Positions 22,478 through 35,800 of a DNA stretch of 64,000 nucleotides are shown here, one piece after another (the first letter of the stretch is position 1; each line of letters begins with the position of its first letter). The position numbers and the translations under genes are program-made. This DNA comes from Oegoconia quadripuncta (Eukaryota; Arthropoda; Insecta; Lepidoptera; Autostichidae): positions 11,781,124-11,845,123 of the forward strand of contig OX438741.1 in assembly GCA_949316235.1 (NCBI GenBank), in the 5' to 3' direction. Under the pieces are notes generated by a model. The model did no database searches and was not told where the DNA came from. It worked only from the letters and a program-made list of their open reading frames with translations.

Positions 22478-22775
22478 ATATTCGGAGGTCGCGGGTTCGG
22501 TCCCCAGCGGGGTACATGTTTAAGTACTCGGTTTGGTTGATGGTAGGGCATTTTAAATGTCCGCCTGGCTAGCTACCACCATCTTATCTAAATCTGCCGC
22601 CAAGCAGCAATGTGAATAGCATTGTCGTGTTCCGGTTGTCAGAGATAAGATAGCCAGCACCCCAAATGTGTTGGGGTTTCCGGGTCAGTACGCTTCCACC
22701 TTCGACCTCATCTTCACTTAACATCAGGTGTGATTGAGGTCAAGTACCAACCCGTTATGCATAATAAAAAAAATA
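22478..22775 (+). repeat. SINE family 1, 5'-truncated
   Basis: It starts within the tRNA-like head (ATTCGGAGGTCGCGGGTTCG) and ends CAACCCGTTATGCATAATAA. Confidence 0.9.
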
Positions 22776-23506
22776 TAAAAAAAATAATAATTGTTCTTCC
22801 GAATAATGTAAAAATTATTTTAGATGTTCTACATAATATATACTTATTTGCGAGATAAATATCTGTTGCTTGTAAATATCAGTTTATTGAACATTATAAT
22901 GAAATAACAAAAATATATTTTTGTAACAATAACATTCTTAATTACTTAATAAAACCATTTCCCTTATACCTGTTATAACAATAAAATATCAATTAAAAAA
23001 TACTCAAGTAAATAATATAGAAATTATTACTTTTGGTTACTTATTTTGTACTTCGCCAAATATTATTTCGAGACTACGCAGCCTACTTCGTCGTCGGTCA
23101 GTACCACATGCAGAAACTAACTAAAAAAAAACGAATCAGTGTATAGAAAAATAAGTGCGTTATCAACATAGATCGGATATGTATCCGATTTATTTGCCCA
23201 TACACACAGCTCGTCATATATTATACTATAATAATTTCTGAAACTGTATTTTCTTTTCTGTTGTGCAATAAAGTGTATTTGTATTGTATTGTATAATAAT
23301 AAGGCCGCCTAATTGTGTTTTGCTATCAACAATTATTATAAAATAATTTAGTGCCTCATTGCACTACGACCAAACGGTATCTGTCCACATCATTCAAAAG
23401 TTGTAGTAGTATATAATATTAAATAATATTTTACACAACATTCCGGAATAGGTCATATTTTTTTGCAATATATCCAAAAAGGTGTTTTAGACCACATCAA
23501 TCAATC
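22776..23506. other. AT-rich stretch between convergent genes
   Basis: No gene is seen. A LINE-tail-like GTGCAATAAAGTGTATTTGT with TTGTA repeats sits at about 23265-23305. Confidence 0.5.
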
Positions 23507-23640
23507 AAATACTCTTTATTGCACAATTAACAAAAGTTACATGAAGAATACAGCGTACATCATTAATCGCACAAAAAGGCGACCTTATCGCTAACAGCGA
23601 TCTCTTCCAGGCAAACCTTAGGGTAAAGATACAAACTACC
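23507..23640 (-). repeat. LINE 3' tail T1, possible OPLAH poly(A) source
   Basis: This is a family T1 tail in the same orientation as OPLAH. Its AATAAA (plus-strand TTTATT at 23515-23520) is the first canonical poly(A) signal I find downstream of the OPLAH stop, about 290 bp away. Confidence 0.6.
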
Positions 23641-23809
23641 AGTAGATGAGGTTTGCACTAATAGTAGCAATACGGGTGTATTTATAGTTTTACATCGAGT
23701 CGGTAGGTAGCATTACATTAACAAATTGTCGAGCTAAATACGTCGCTGTTACGATCTTTCCACGGTCCGGTGTAGTGAAATTGAACTTGTACAACGCAAT
23801 GCAAATCCA

Positions 23810-26800
23810 TCAAACGCCTTCCTGAGCACTCCTATACTCGTACACACTGCCCCTCTCTAAAAACTCGCTGTATTGATTGTGTGTCTGACTGTCCTTTGTC
23901 GCATCAGCAGGCGATCCATAACCACCGCCGCCCGGCGAATTCATTATGTACACATCCTGAAAAAAAAAAAAAACAGTTTAGAAATAAATACTAACTGCGT
24001 AACGTTGGGGTAGGGGATGCGAAGTAACCGGGGTATGTTAGGCCAGCCTATAAACTACGTCTGTATATTCGTCTGTATGTCGGACGATCGATTGGTGTAG
24101 TGGATAGTGACGCTGTCAGCGAAACCAACCAACTGTATATTAATAAATTATAATAGGATAAAATTACAAAAATAATCATGAATAATAAAGCTAACGAATA
24201 TAATTTATAATGAAAAGGACCAGTAAGTACTTAGGTTACATTTATCTAAATATGTTGTTCTATAAGTCCTCTCTTCAAATGAGCTGTGCCCAAACAGGGT
24301 CCATGATGATCTATCATATTAATTCTGTGGTTTTAGTTAACATCTTATTTACACGTTGTGGAAAAGCAATAAAGTATTGAGTATTGTGGGTTCGATTCCC
24401 GGGAGGAGTAAATGTTTGTGTGATAAATACGATCATTTATTCCCGAGTCATGGATGTTTATATAAATATTTATGTATGTTTATCCGTTATCCATTCTCCA
24501 TAGCACAAGCTTCAAACTTCAAGCATTTATTTCAACGTAAGATACATGATATCATTTGTTGAATGTCAATTTAAATCTACTGGAAATAAAAAAGGTTTAT
24601 TGCATTTATCTGTCAGTCGGTATGTCCAAGCTACTACCGCTTCGGAAAGGGAAATCATCTGTGGGAAAAGAAATAAAAAGTCGGTTATATAAACCTACAT
24701 AATATTATTATGCATACCAAAAAAATTATATTTCTAAATGCATACAATCTAGGACTTTTAATTAAAAGCCATGGTCAATAGTATCAGACGTTTTTTAAAA
24801 ATGGCGGTCGACGCACTATCACCTATTTTATGTAGAACTAGGATAGAAAGTCCCTTCTTTCCTGCTTTTCCAGCAAATGGGAGTGTAGCTAATGTGATGC
24901 AGAACAGCCTAAACCCTCCTAATTTACACGTGAATAGTGTTTAGTCCAGTGTATCAGTACAGTAAACAGTGACAGTAGTGTAAATCGATCGACAGGTGTT
25001 AGTGCAAGTTGCCTTTCAGTGGACGCAAGTAAACTAGTCACTCGCCTCTACAGTTGCAGTCGCCTCTGCACTTGCACTCGCCTCTGCACTTGCACTCGCC
25101 ACTGCTCTTGCACTCGCCACTGCTCTTGCACTCGCCACTGCTCTTGCACTCGCCACTGCTCTTGCACTCGTCTCTGTACTTGCACTCGCCACTGCTCTTG
25201 CACTCGCCTCTGCAATTGCACTCGCCTCTGCACTTGCACTCGCCACGAGCACTTGTACTCGCCACTGCTCTTGCTCTCGCCTCTGCACTTGCACTCGCCT
25301 GTGCACTTGCACTCGCCACTGCTCTTGCACTCGCCACTGCTCTTGCACTCGCCACTGCTCTTGCACTCGCCTCTGCACTTGCACTCGCCACTGCTCTTGC
25401 ACTCGTCTCTGTACTTGCACTCGCCACTGCTCTTGCACTCGCCTCTGCACGTGCACTCGCCTCTGCACTTGCACTCGCCACGAGCTTTTGCACTTGCACT
25501 TGCACTCGCCCCTGTTCTTGCACTTGCACTCGCCACAGCTCTTGTACTCGCCACTGCTCTTGCACTCGCCTCTGCACTTGCACTCGCCACCGCACTTACA
25601 CTCGCCAGTAAACATTAAACTTTATAAGAACATAATTACCCCCGGGTACGCAAGGATAGATGCCTTCCCTCCTAGATTGATCAGCCGCCCATCAACTCGC
25701 CGAAGCAAGTTAAGGCCCCGTTCACCTGGCTCTCCACCTGAAATTCATAAATCATAGTCCAAACAAGTTTTTTATGATTCGGATGATACACGCAGCCAAC
25801 ATTGAAATCTTATTATCTGACATACAAGGTTAATAACATTACATACATATGCTCACGCCTGTTTCCCGTTGTGGTGGGCAGAGACTATTGATTTCCACTT
25901 GCAATGATCCTGACACTACTTTTGCTTCTTCCACTCTCATCAAATGCTTCATACACGCTCGTCGGTTAGCGGTTGACCGCACCTGAGGGTCTACTCTGTA
26001 ACGAAAATAGCTTCGGATGGGCGTAACTTCGGACTTTTTCTTTTGCAGTTTACTGTGTCAATTATAAGCCAATCGTCGTTATTTTACTTTTGTTGTATAT
26101 AGTTGGACATCACAAGTTAGTACGGCACGCAAGGAACGTCTGAAGTTATGCAAATAAAGGATTCTTAGCAAAAGAAAAAGAACGAAGTTACGGCCGTCCG
26201 AAGCTATTTTCGTTAGAGAGTAGACCCCTGACCTTTTGTCAAAAATCTAAATAAAAAAATGCTTTATTTTGTAGGTACACAGGGTACACTTAAAATAGTC
26301 AGATTTTACATTTTTTTTAAGCTACTGCTTGTTCAAAAGGCAATTTTCCCCTGAGAAGAACAAGCAAGAAACTCGAGAGTTGCTCTTTAAAAAAAAAGTT
26401 TTTATATTACAAAATTATTAATAATTATTTTATATTATAATATTTCATTATTAATTGTGAAATAGCCTGGTTATGCGAACGGGCTGTTTATGTCTATGAA
26501 TTTTTATGATCTAAATAATTTGTTATTTTATAATATGCTTTCTTAACAAGTTTCTGTTTTATAGTATCTTTAAATTTATTGAAAGGCAGAGGCAGGCATA
26601 TTAAATTATTTGTGATTACATCAGTCACTTGATGAAGTACGTCCTTCTTGGTCGACCTTTACCGACCCTTCCATACATGCTTTCGTTATCCTCCTTTCAT
26701 ATTGTTGAATACATATTTAAATACTGTTAAGATTTCGTGTGAATGACACTTAATTTTCCTGTTGTGTTGACAGATGGCCACCCGCTGCCCAGCGTGGCGA

Positions 26801-29800
26801 TTAGGGCAAATCCTCCCATGGAAAGCAATGGAAATCGCTCCATGGGAGAGTCTTATGTCCAGCAGTGGGCTTAAAGTTGATTCGTGTAATTCCCGTTTAC
26901 TGGTGCCACTTCTGATTACGAACAACTTTCCACTAGGAACCATAGCCGAATTTGATCAAAAAATTTACAATTACCCATACAAAATGAAACCACACTTAGT
27001 ATGTATTTAGTAGTCCAAGAATTTTCGGCTGATTTCGGCTGTAGGATTTTGGGTTAGGCCATTTTAAAAATCCCGCCAAACCGCCATTGCACCGACGTCC
27101 ACAGTGAAGTTAGGGTCTTGTTGTTAACTTCGCATCGTTCGACGGTTTATCACCGCATCGGTGTCGTCGGTGTCGTCTGTCTGTCTTTACCTCTCGAACT
27201 CCTACTACATGGCGGTAACATCTTCAGCTTGTGCACCTAATCAAACTGGCGGGTGAGTGGTAGAATTAATTGGCCTTTTAATTTTTTTATATACAATTTT
27301 ATAATCACTGATTTCCATTTTATTTATTTATCATGTACCACACATCGGCTATGGTTACTGTTACTCACGAGTGGAGTCACCAATAAAAAACTATTGGACT
27401 TCCAAGGTGGTTTCAGAATGGTTTACTTTGTATGGGTTCCTTGGTGAAAGTTGTTCGTAATCAAGAGTGGCGTCACCAGTTAATGGGGATTACACGAATT
27501 CAAATTCACCCTGTATAGTGTTTATGTGTGTGTAATGTGAGAAGTCATTACCAACTCACCGTTCATGCCGTAAGGTTGGAACGCTCGGCGCTCCGTCAGC
27601 ACGGACAGCTGCACCGACCGCCGGAACACCAGCTCGCGGGTCACGCCGTCGCCGCCTCGCCATTCACCTAACCACGCAATACCAACGAGATCAATTTTAA
27701 ATCACGCAATACTAACGAGATTAATAACAACATAGTGTTTAAAACACGCAATACCAACGAGATTATGCAATAAATTGAAATTGATTAATAACAACATAAG
27801 TATTACAACCACTCGATACTAACGAGATTATGCAATAAATTGAAATTGATTATTAACAATATAAGAATTTAAAACCACGCAATACCAACGAGATTAATAA
27901 CAATATAAGTATTTAAAATCACACAATACTAACGAGATTATGCATTAAATTGAAATTGATTAATAACAATATAAGTATTTAAAACCACACAATACTAACG
28001 AGATTATGCAATAAATTGAAATTGATTAATAACAATATAAGTATTTAAAACCACACAATACTAACGAGATTATGCAATAAATTGAAATTGATTAATAACA
28101 ATATAAGTATTTAAAATCACACAATACTAACGAGATTATGCAACAAATTGAAATTGATTAATAACAACATAAGTATTAAAGCCACTCGATACTAACGAGA
28201 TTATTAACAATATAAGAATTTAAAACCACGCAATACTAACGAGATTAATAACAACATAAGTGTTAAAAGCACTCGATACTAACGAGATTATTAACAATTA
28301 AGAATTTGAAACCAAAACATTCGACTGCATATAAATAACTATTATATTGAAAATATTTATTACTACATAGTATTACAAAAAACAACATTTTTTATAATTT
28401 ACGATCAAATAAATATTTTCTCGAATTAATAATAGGTTTAGACTGATGCTACCTTCAATGAATTAGGTAATACATTTGCAATAGACTATCTATACACTAA
28501 CCTTTGCCGCCCGAGCCCGCTCGCAGCGAGAACCTCGACACCAGCATCGGGTAGCGGCGTTCCACTATCTCCACGTCGGTAATCCTGGTGTTCGTCATGT
28601 GTGTGTGGACGCCGCCGGTGCCGTGCCATCCGGGGCCCTGCCGGTACAACTCATTGCTTTATGAATGGTTTTATTATAACTCATAACTTTAATAAGAATT
28701 AGAAAACCACCAACGAACTAAAATACTAACAATATCATCCAGGTATACAAAGCAACTGTGTTAAAAGTTAATTATCCTCGAAACGGCTGAACAGATTTAC
28801 ATCAAACATAGCTAAAATGCTCTCTTCTAAATTAATCTTAAAGATAAAAAAAACGAACTGAAATTGGACCACGCGTTATTGAGACACATTAGAACAAGAA
28901 CTAGACATACTCTTATAACTATAACAATATATAATTTTTTCCGGGCTAAAAATATGTCGTCGCAAGCGATAAATTAGCGACATATTTACGATATAGACAT
29001 TATGAAAATAGGTGAATACAATAGCAGTACTATCGCCGGATGTAAGTAGGCAACGTAGACAGAGTTGTTGTAAGGCGTACGCGCTGTGAATGAATAGAAA
29101 TTCAAAGGAGAAGTAGAAAGGAGAGTCAAAGGAGACGCACAGCTTCATAACATAGTACATTTAGTGGTAAAAGCAAGTTACCTATGTTAACAATAAAATG
29201 TCGGGTAAGTAGGTACATCACTAAGCGGTTACTCATGGAACCTGGGTAAGTAGCAGAATCACACTGTTTGTATGCGAGGCCAGAGTTGAATAGCGTGAGG
29301 GCCATGCATTACGTTTACCCTTTACCGTATAGTATCTCAAGTTCCATGGTCATAATAAATGTTTGGGATTCAGATGCTCGACAAAACCGGTCTCCTATCC
29401 AATTAGTGACAAAGTACCTAACTAAATAGTTACATAAGTTAGTTGATGATGAAATATTATTTTCATAACATTATTCTGTTAATTTACAAAATAAATTATA
29501 TTTATAATTCTTGAATTTAATAACACTTACCGCCCCACTGCCACCTGCAACTGTTTCATAGTACCCCCAGTCCTCCTCGCCCACCGTCAGGTTGTTCATG
29601 CACCCCTGGGACGCCGCACACACCTGAAAAACAAATAATTGCCGACCGATTGGTGGTGACCCTGTCTGCGAAACCAAGCATTGCGAGTTCGAATGGAGAT
29701 TCGAACTAGAGGTAACATTTATTCCCGAGTCGTGGATGTTCTAGTATCCATAGGAAAAGCTTTGCTTGCTTTAGGATTAGAAGTGTACGAAATATTTATT

Positions 29801-32800
29801 TATTATAATTTGATTTCTTTTAAACTTTAGAGAGAGGTGTATGTATGACGGATTGCAGTATTTTGATAGATGGAGAAAAAGTGGAGAAAGTGCGTGAGTT
29901 TGTGTATTTGGGTTCACTGTTTACAAGGTATGGAAAGTGTGAGAAGGACATCGAAAGAAGAGTGAATGCCGGAAATCAGGTGAATGGAGCATGCCGTGCC
30001 TTCGTGGCAGAATGTGTCAAAAAAACTATTCTTGGCGGGGTGCTGGTTCCAACACTGATTTACGGGAGTGAACGTTGGGTATGGCAGAATGCAATAGAAT
30101 CAGGAATAGTGTAATTAGGGAGTTAAGCAGTGTGAATGAAGATGTAGTGACAAAGATTGAAAAAGGTATGCTGAGATGGTTTGGACATATGGAGAGGATG
30201 AATGTAAGAAGACTTACGAAAGAGATATACGAAGCAAATGTGGATGGTAATGTTGGTAGGGGAAGACCACGGCGAACGTATCGTGATCAAATCGCGAACG
30301 TCTTAAAGAAAGGCCAAGTCAAGAGTACCCTGAACCGACGAGCATGTATGAACAACCTTATGAGAGTAAATGAAGAAAAGAGGTGAGTCAGGATCGTAGC
30401 ATGTGGAATTCTGTGGTCTCTGCCTACCCCTATGGGAAACATGCGTGAACATTATGTATGTATGTATGTATGTAAACTTTATACCATCTCTTCGGCCTGG
30501 GAATTATCCGACATGGTTATTGTTAAAGAACGGGATAGTACAGTCCGTGTCACAGTTATTCCTACAGGTCTGTTTTATTCATGGTAGCATCCCTCGTAAT
30601 TAAGTATTCCATCTACAGTTCTCTGAAATAACTCTCTAGCCGAAACGATTATATTAGAGAGCTTGTATGAGCAATTATGACGCCAACTGCACCACAATGA
30701 AATTAGATTGACTTTAAAGAAGTGCATCGACGCTATTGCCTAGTTTAAACAATATTCTAGTCGAGGGAAATCGCTGGATGCAAACAGTTTCCAACCTGTC
30801 GCTCTGGAAGTCTATGGGGAAAGCCTATGTTCAGTCATGTACGGTAAGCACGGACTTTTCGGAAATCGAGTAATTTTGTATGAAAACTTAATCAGCGCCA
30901 ATGCCCGCGAATAGCGGAAGTAGCACGAAACACTTGACATTTAGAGTATGACGTCATACTATCGAATTCGAATAGTAAACGAGTAGTGGAGTAAGCACGG
31001 ACTTCTCAATTTCGAATCGAAAAGTGAATTACTTTACTCTCGAGTTTTCGGCAGCACGAATGTATATTTCTCGGTAGTCGTGACGGATCAAGTCAAAAAA
31101 TATTTATTTCGTAGGATGAAAATTATCACTTGAAAAGGTCACGTTTTTTATCTTAATATTAAAATTATTGACATTATTGCTCATTCACAAAGTTGACTCC
31201 CCAGAGAAAAACGAGCAAGAAACTCAAGGGTTGCTCTTTTAAATAAGTTTTGGGTCACTATTATATTGTATAATTAATCTGAATATCGCCGAGCGGTCTA
31301 TGCCCATGCTTGCTTATCATCCAGATAGTGAGAAATGTTAAGCCTTTGGTAAATAATGTCTGTTTTATGATGGTTTTGAATTTTGAATGTCCACTGGAAC
31401 CTTATTATAAAAGCGTATACATACAATACAATACAAATACACTTTATTGCACAACAGAAAAGAAAATACAGTTTCAGAAAAGTGGTAAGAATAGAATGTA
31501 CAATTTGGCGACCTTATCACTAAAAGCGATCTCTTCCAGGCAACCTTTGGGTATAAGGACTGTACATTTGAAATAGGTAGGTTGTGCGATATTATATAGG
31601 GATGCAGATACAAACTACGTGAATTGATTTCATATATTTACATACACATACATACATAGTAAATAATTTATGTTTTATGATGGTTTTGAATTTATTTAAA
31701 GGTAAATTTTGAATGTCCACTGGAAGATGATGATGAAACCGAACAAGAATTTTATAACACCCATCTCAGCGTCAGCACTTTACCTGAAATGCCTTCAGCA
31801 CGACGTCGACAATCCGCTGTGACGTCAGCACGTTCCCCCCCACCACGGCGGCCCCCTCGGATGGGTCGAGGATGGTACCGGGCGGTATGATCGCCGTGAC
31901 GGGATGCAGACAGCCCTGGTTCAGCGGCACGTCATGGCCAACCATGCACCGGAGACAGTATATTAGGGCTGAAAGGGTGATAGCGCGGGGGGAGTTGAGG
32001 TTACCCCATAACTCCACTCCTGTGCCGCTAGAAAACAAATTGGGTAAAAAGGGTAAGCCATTCTCTTCGAAGATGAAAAGTATAAATTACACGTTACTTT
32101 AGAAAGTTGACAAACAGCAAATTCTATCCTGTAACAAAACATTGTGCACGCCACCTGCCGCCAACAATATTGACAGCATTGTTGTATTCCAGCTGTTTGA
32201 GATAACAACAGCCAGATAATAACTATTTCAGTATTTAAAAACCAAAAAACCCGATTTTTTTACCATCAAATGTATCCTAAGACACTCCAATCAAGACGAA
32301 TCTAACGACACCATGCACTTCGAAATCGGTCAAGCCGTATAGTCTTACAGGATGCGTTAAAGGGATGGACAAACACACACTCGAAAAACATTACCTTTGG
32401 GGCCGTTGAGTAAAAAATACCTATCTTATCCCAACAACTAGATTAAGAGACGCCTTTGAGTTTGACTTACGTGAAATCACACACGGCGGTCCCCTCATCC
32501 TTGTCTAAAGTAACAGTTAGTACTATAGGTGTACCGTTGTCTAAGTACTCGGTCGCCCGTAGAACTGTCGCGCCGGTCTTCGCGAAGGTGTTATTGGCTA
32601 TCATCTGTATGAATGGAATTATTGTTACTGCATCAACAGCCTTACACGATTCGGATGTTGTTAAGGGTGGACCCTGTCTTCGACTCAGGGATGTATGTTT
32701 ACTAGGCAGATTTTTGAAAATGCAAATTATTGCTCTAACTCTTAATCAATCACTCATAAATTTTCTAAGTTTTCTGCTTAGTTTAACCAAAAAGATGTAT

Positions 32801-35800
32801 TTCGTTTAATTTTTTAATCTCTCTCTTATAGAGTCCTTTCCAACATACATGGTACAAGTAAAAGTAAATACCGTGTCGTATCAGGAATTTTTTAATCATG
32901 GTACCACCCATCTTATCTAAATCTGCCGCCAAGAAGCAGTGTTATTAGCATTGTTGTGTTCCGGTTGTCAAAGATAAGATAGCCAGTCCACCAAATAAGA
33001 TAGGGTTTCCGGATCAGTACGATTCCACCTTCGGCCTCATCTTCACTTAACATCAGGTGTGATTGGTGTCAATTGCTAACCCGTTGTGCATAAAAAAAAT
33101 CTTTTCTTTGTACCGAAACAATTAGCGGTTCAATTATTTATATCTTTCAGTGGATGGCAGTTTATATACCTTCAACATATCTTTGACAGCGAGCTCAGCG
33201 TTCTTCTGTATGTGGTCCATGTACGCCTGAACGACGGGTAAACTGTACTGTTCAATCAGTTCGCCGACTAGTTGGATACCCTGGGAAATAGAAATATACA
33301 CTTTATTGCATAATTAATAAAAACTACATAAACATAGCATACATTATTAATGTAGGCCACATACTGGTCCTCAAGAATTTGATGTGTTTGCCATCGACTC
33401 GCTAAGAAGAAGAAGATTATTAATCGTACAAAAAGATGGCCTTATCACTAACAGCCATCTCCTCCATGCACACCTAGGGTAGGGCAGAAAATATATTAGA
33501 AATGGATTCTTTATTTACAATTCAGTTTCGCCACTTAAATAAATATATAAATAAATATCTTTACAAATACACAGCGCCATCTAGTTCCACACTAAACAAC
33601 TAGGAATACATGTTTTTTTAAACATCAATAATTAATATTCATCAGACAAACATATGCCCCTAGCGGGATTCGAAGGCGCGAACTCTGCACATAACAATTA
33701 ATGTGTTTTTTTGAATATTTTAGGTATATTTGGGATTTTGCATTTTCGACATTATACATTATACGACTATTTTGCTGTATATTTTGTTTTGGCACCTGAA
33801 AATTACATTGAAATGCTTCGTACTCACTCTTTGATTGGCAGCCACTTGAGCTTTCAGATCCGATAGGTTGTCGAATAGATTCCTAGTTCCGGAGCACCCT
33901 GGCTCCTTACCCGGCCTATTCAGCTCTAAAATCACGTCAAAAGAAAAAAATGATAATTATAATGGTAAATTAAAAAATCCCTCGCTACACTAAAAATATT
34001 ATCAAGGTAAAGAAATAACATGTCTTAAAAACTAAATATTGGTTGAATTTCATCGAATATTTCTAAAATTCTCGAAAATATCAGTTTCCGAAAAAAGGTT
34101 ACAAAAGCAAAAATGTCCGCTATACATAACGATACTCCTAGGTATTCAATTGGACTAATTTAACCCTACGAAGTTACGACCTAACCAACCGCCTAAGCAG
34201 AGGCAGTAAAATGTATCACGTGATTAAAATAAACAGTAACCTTCAATCAGCTGCGCCTCGTTGAACTCCCCACCGTCGACCAATAGGAAAGACTTGAAGG
34301 CCGCGCCCTCCTGTGCGAGCGAGACGGACTGTGGCGGCATGGAGCCAGGAGTGAGACCGCCGATGTCCGCGTGGTGGCCGCGGGACGCGACGAAGAATAT
34401 CGGACGCTTATCACTGTTATCATAGAGAAGTGGTAAAGCTTCACATTTATTTTAGTTTTTTGCTAAAAATACATAATAATAAACATAAATGTGTAGATGC
34501 AAATGATAAATTAGCGACATATTTATTTATTTGGTTTGATATGACAATAGGTAAACGCCGTCTACAGGCACGTGGACGTGAGGGGCATGTACAACATTTA
34601 CCTTTCACTGCTTAGCATCTCGGGTTCTATGGTCTCTGATGACACTGTCTTATTGCCTGAATAACTGGCTGGCGGCGGCGGGTTAGCACCGTCCCAGTCG
34701 CGAGCAACGCTCACGTTTTCCAGACACATAAATAAGTATATATAAATAATGGACACACACACTAAGCAACTAGGCTTGTATTATGGATAATGCAAATCCG
34801 TGATGCGAGAATACCTAGTGGAAATCAGCTATTATGATAATACCAGAAACAGTAGCAGATCAAATAGTGGACACTAAAGGAAAAAAAAATGCCACTGTAG
34901 TTTAACAGTTTTTATTTTTTGAGGGTTCGCAGATAGTGCTTTACCAATGATTAAAATCTGTACCCCAAAAAACTGCCTAAGAAAAAGTCGCACAAATTGT
35001 ACTTGCATGCTAATTAATAATCATTTCAAATAGCCCTGTATGAGTAACTATGGAGCAGACTGTACGTAACGGTCGATACTAACTTGTGGTGGAAGACCGG
35101 CGTGATGACGGTGAGGTCCGGCAGATGCGACCCACCGGCTTTAGGATGGTTCGCGAGCAGCACGTCACCAGGGTTCAAAGAATCACCACGCACTTTCATC
35201 TGTCCAGAACATCCACATATTTAATAAATTAAAATAAATTATTAATCCACACAAAATAATTGATCATCAAAAAATTATTGCATTTGTGTTATATGGGTCT
35301 ATGGTAGACACAACTGGGAAAAACAACAACGTCAGTTTTATATTGCTCAGATAAACCATTGTTGTTGGGAGTAATTGAGAATAGAAAAGGGAATATGCTG
35401 GGACACCTTATACGACACGATGATTTCATCAAACCATAATAGAAGGAAGAATAGAGGGGAAAAGAAAAAGAGGAAGACCGAGAATAAGCTACATGCAGCA
35501 GGTAAAAGACAAGCTGAACGTCGTGTCGTATCAGGAGGTCAAGAGGAAGACGGAGAGCAGAGAGATATGGAAAAATCTCCACCGACAAGAGCATGGCTCT
35601 TAAATCAGATGATGATGAGACAATCCACAATCACTAAAACGGTTTACGGTGGCCTCCGAAAAACGTTTGTACGATTGTAGGTTATCTCAGCAACTCTAAA
35701 ACTATTTGCAGTACGAGTAGTGTACAGTATTGTACAGAGTAACACTGACATTCATGTGGCTACTAATTTGACACAAATCGACCGATACGCACTGGGCTCG

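Noticed and set aside
25019..25618. Open frames of 180-199 codons on both strands as genes
   Set aside because: They are products of an 18-bp stop-free repeat inside an OPLAH intron. No start context, domain or splice support is seen.
29845..30386. Two separate small host genes
   Set aside because: Both frames are pieces of one decayed RTE-like reverse transcriptase ending in a TATG repeat tail.
34247..34444. 65-codon minus-strand frame rich in Ser/Arg
   Set aside because: It is a wrong-frame reading of the OPLAH exon 34241-34413.
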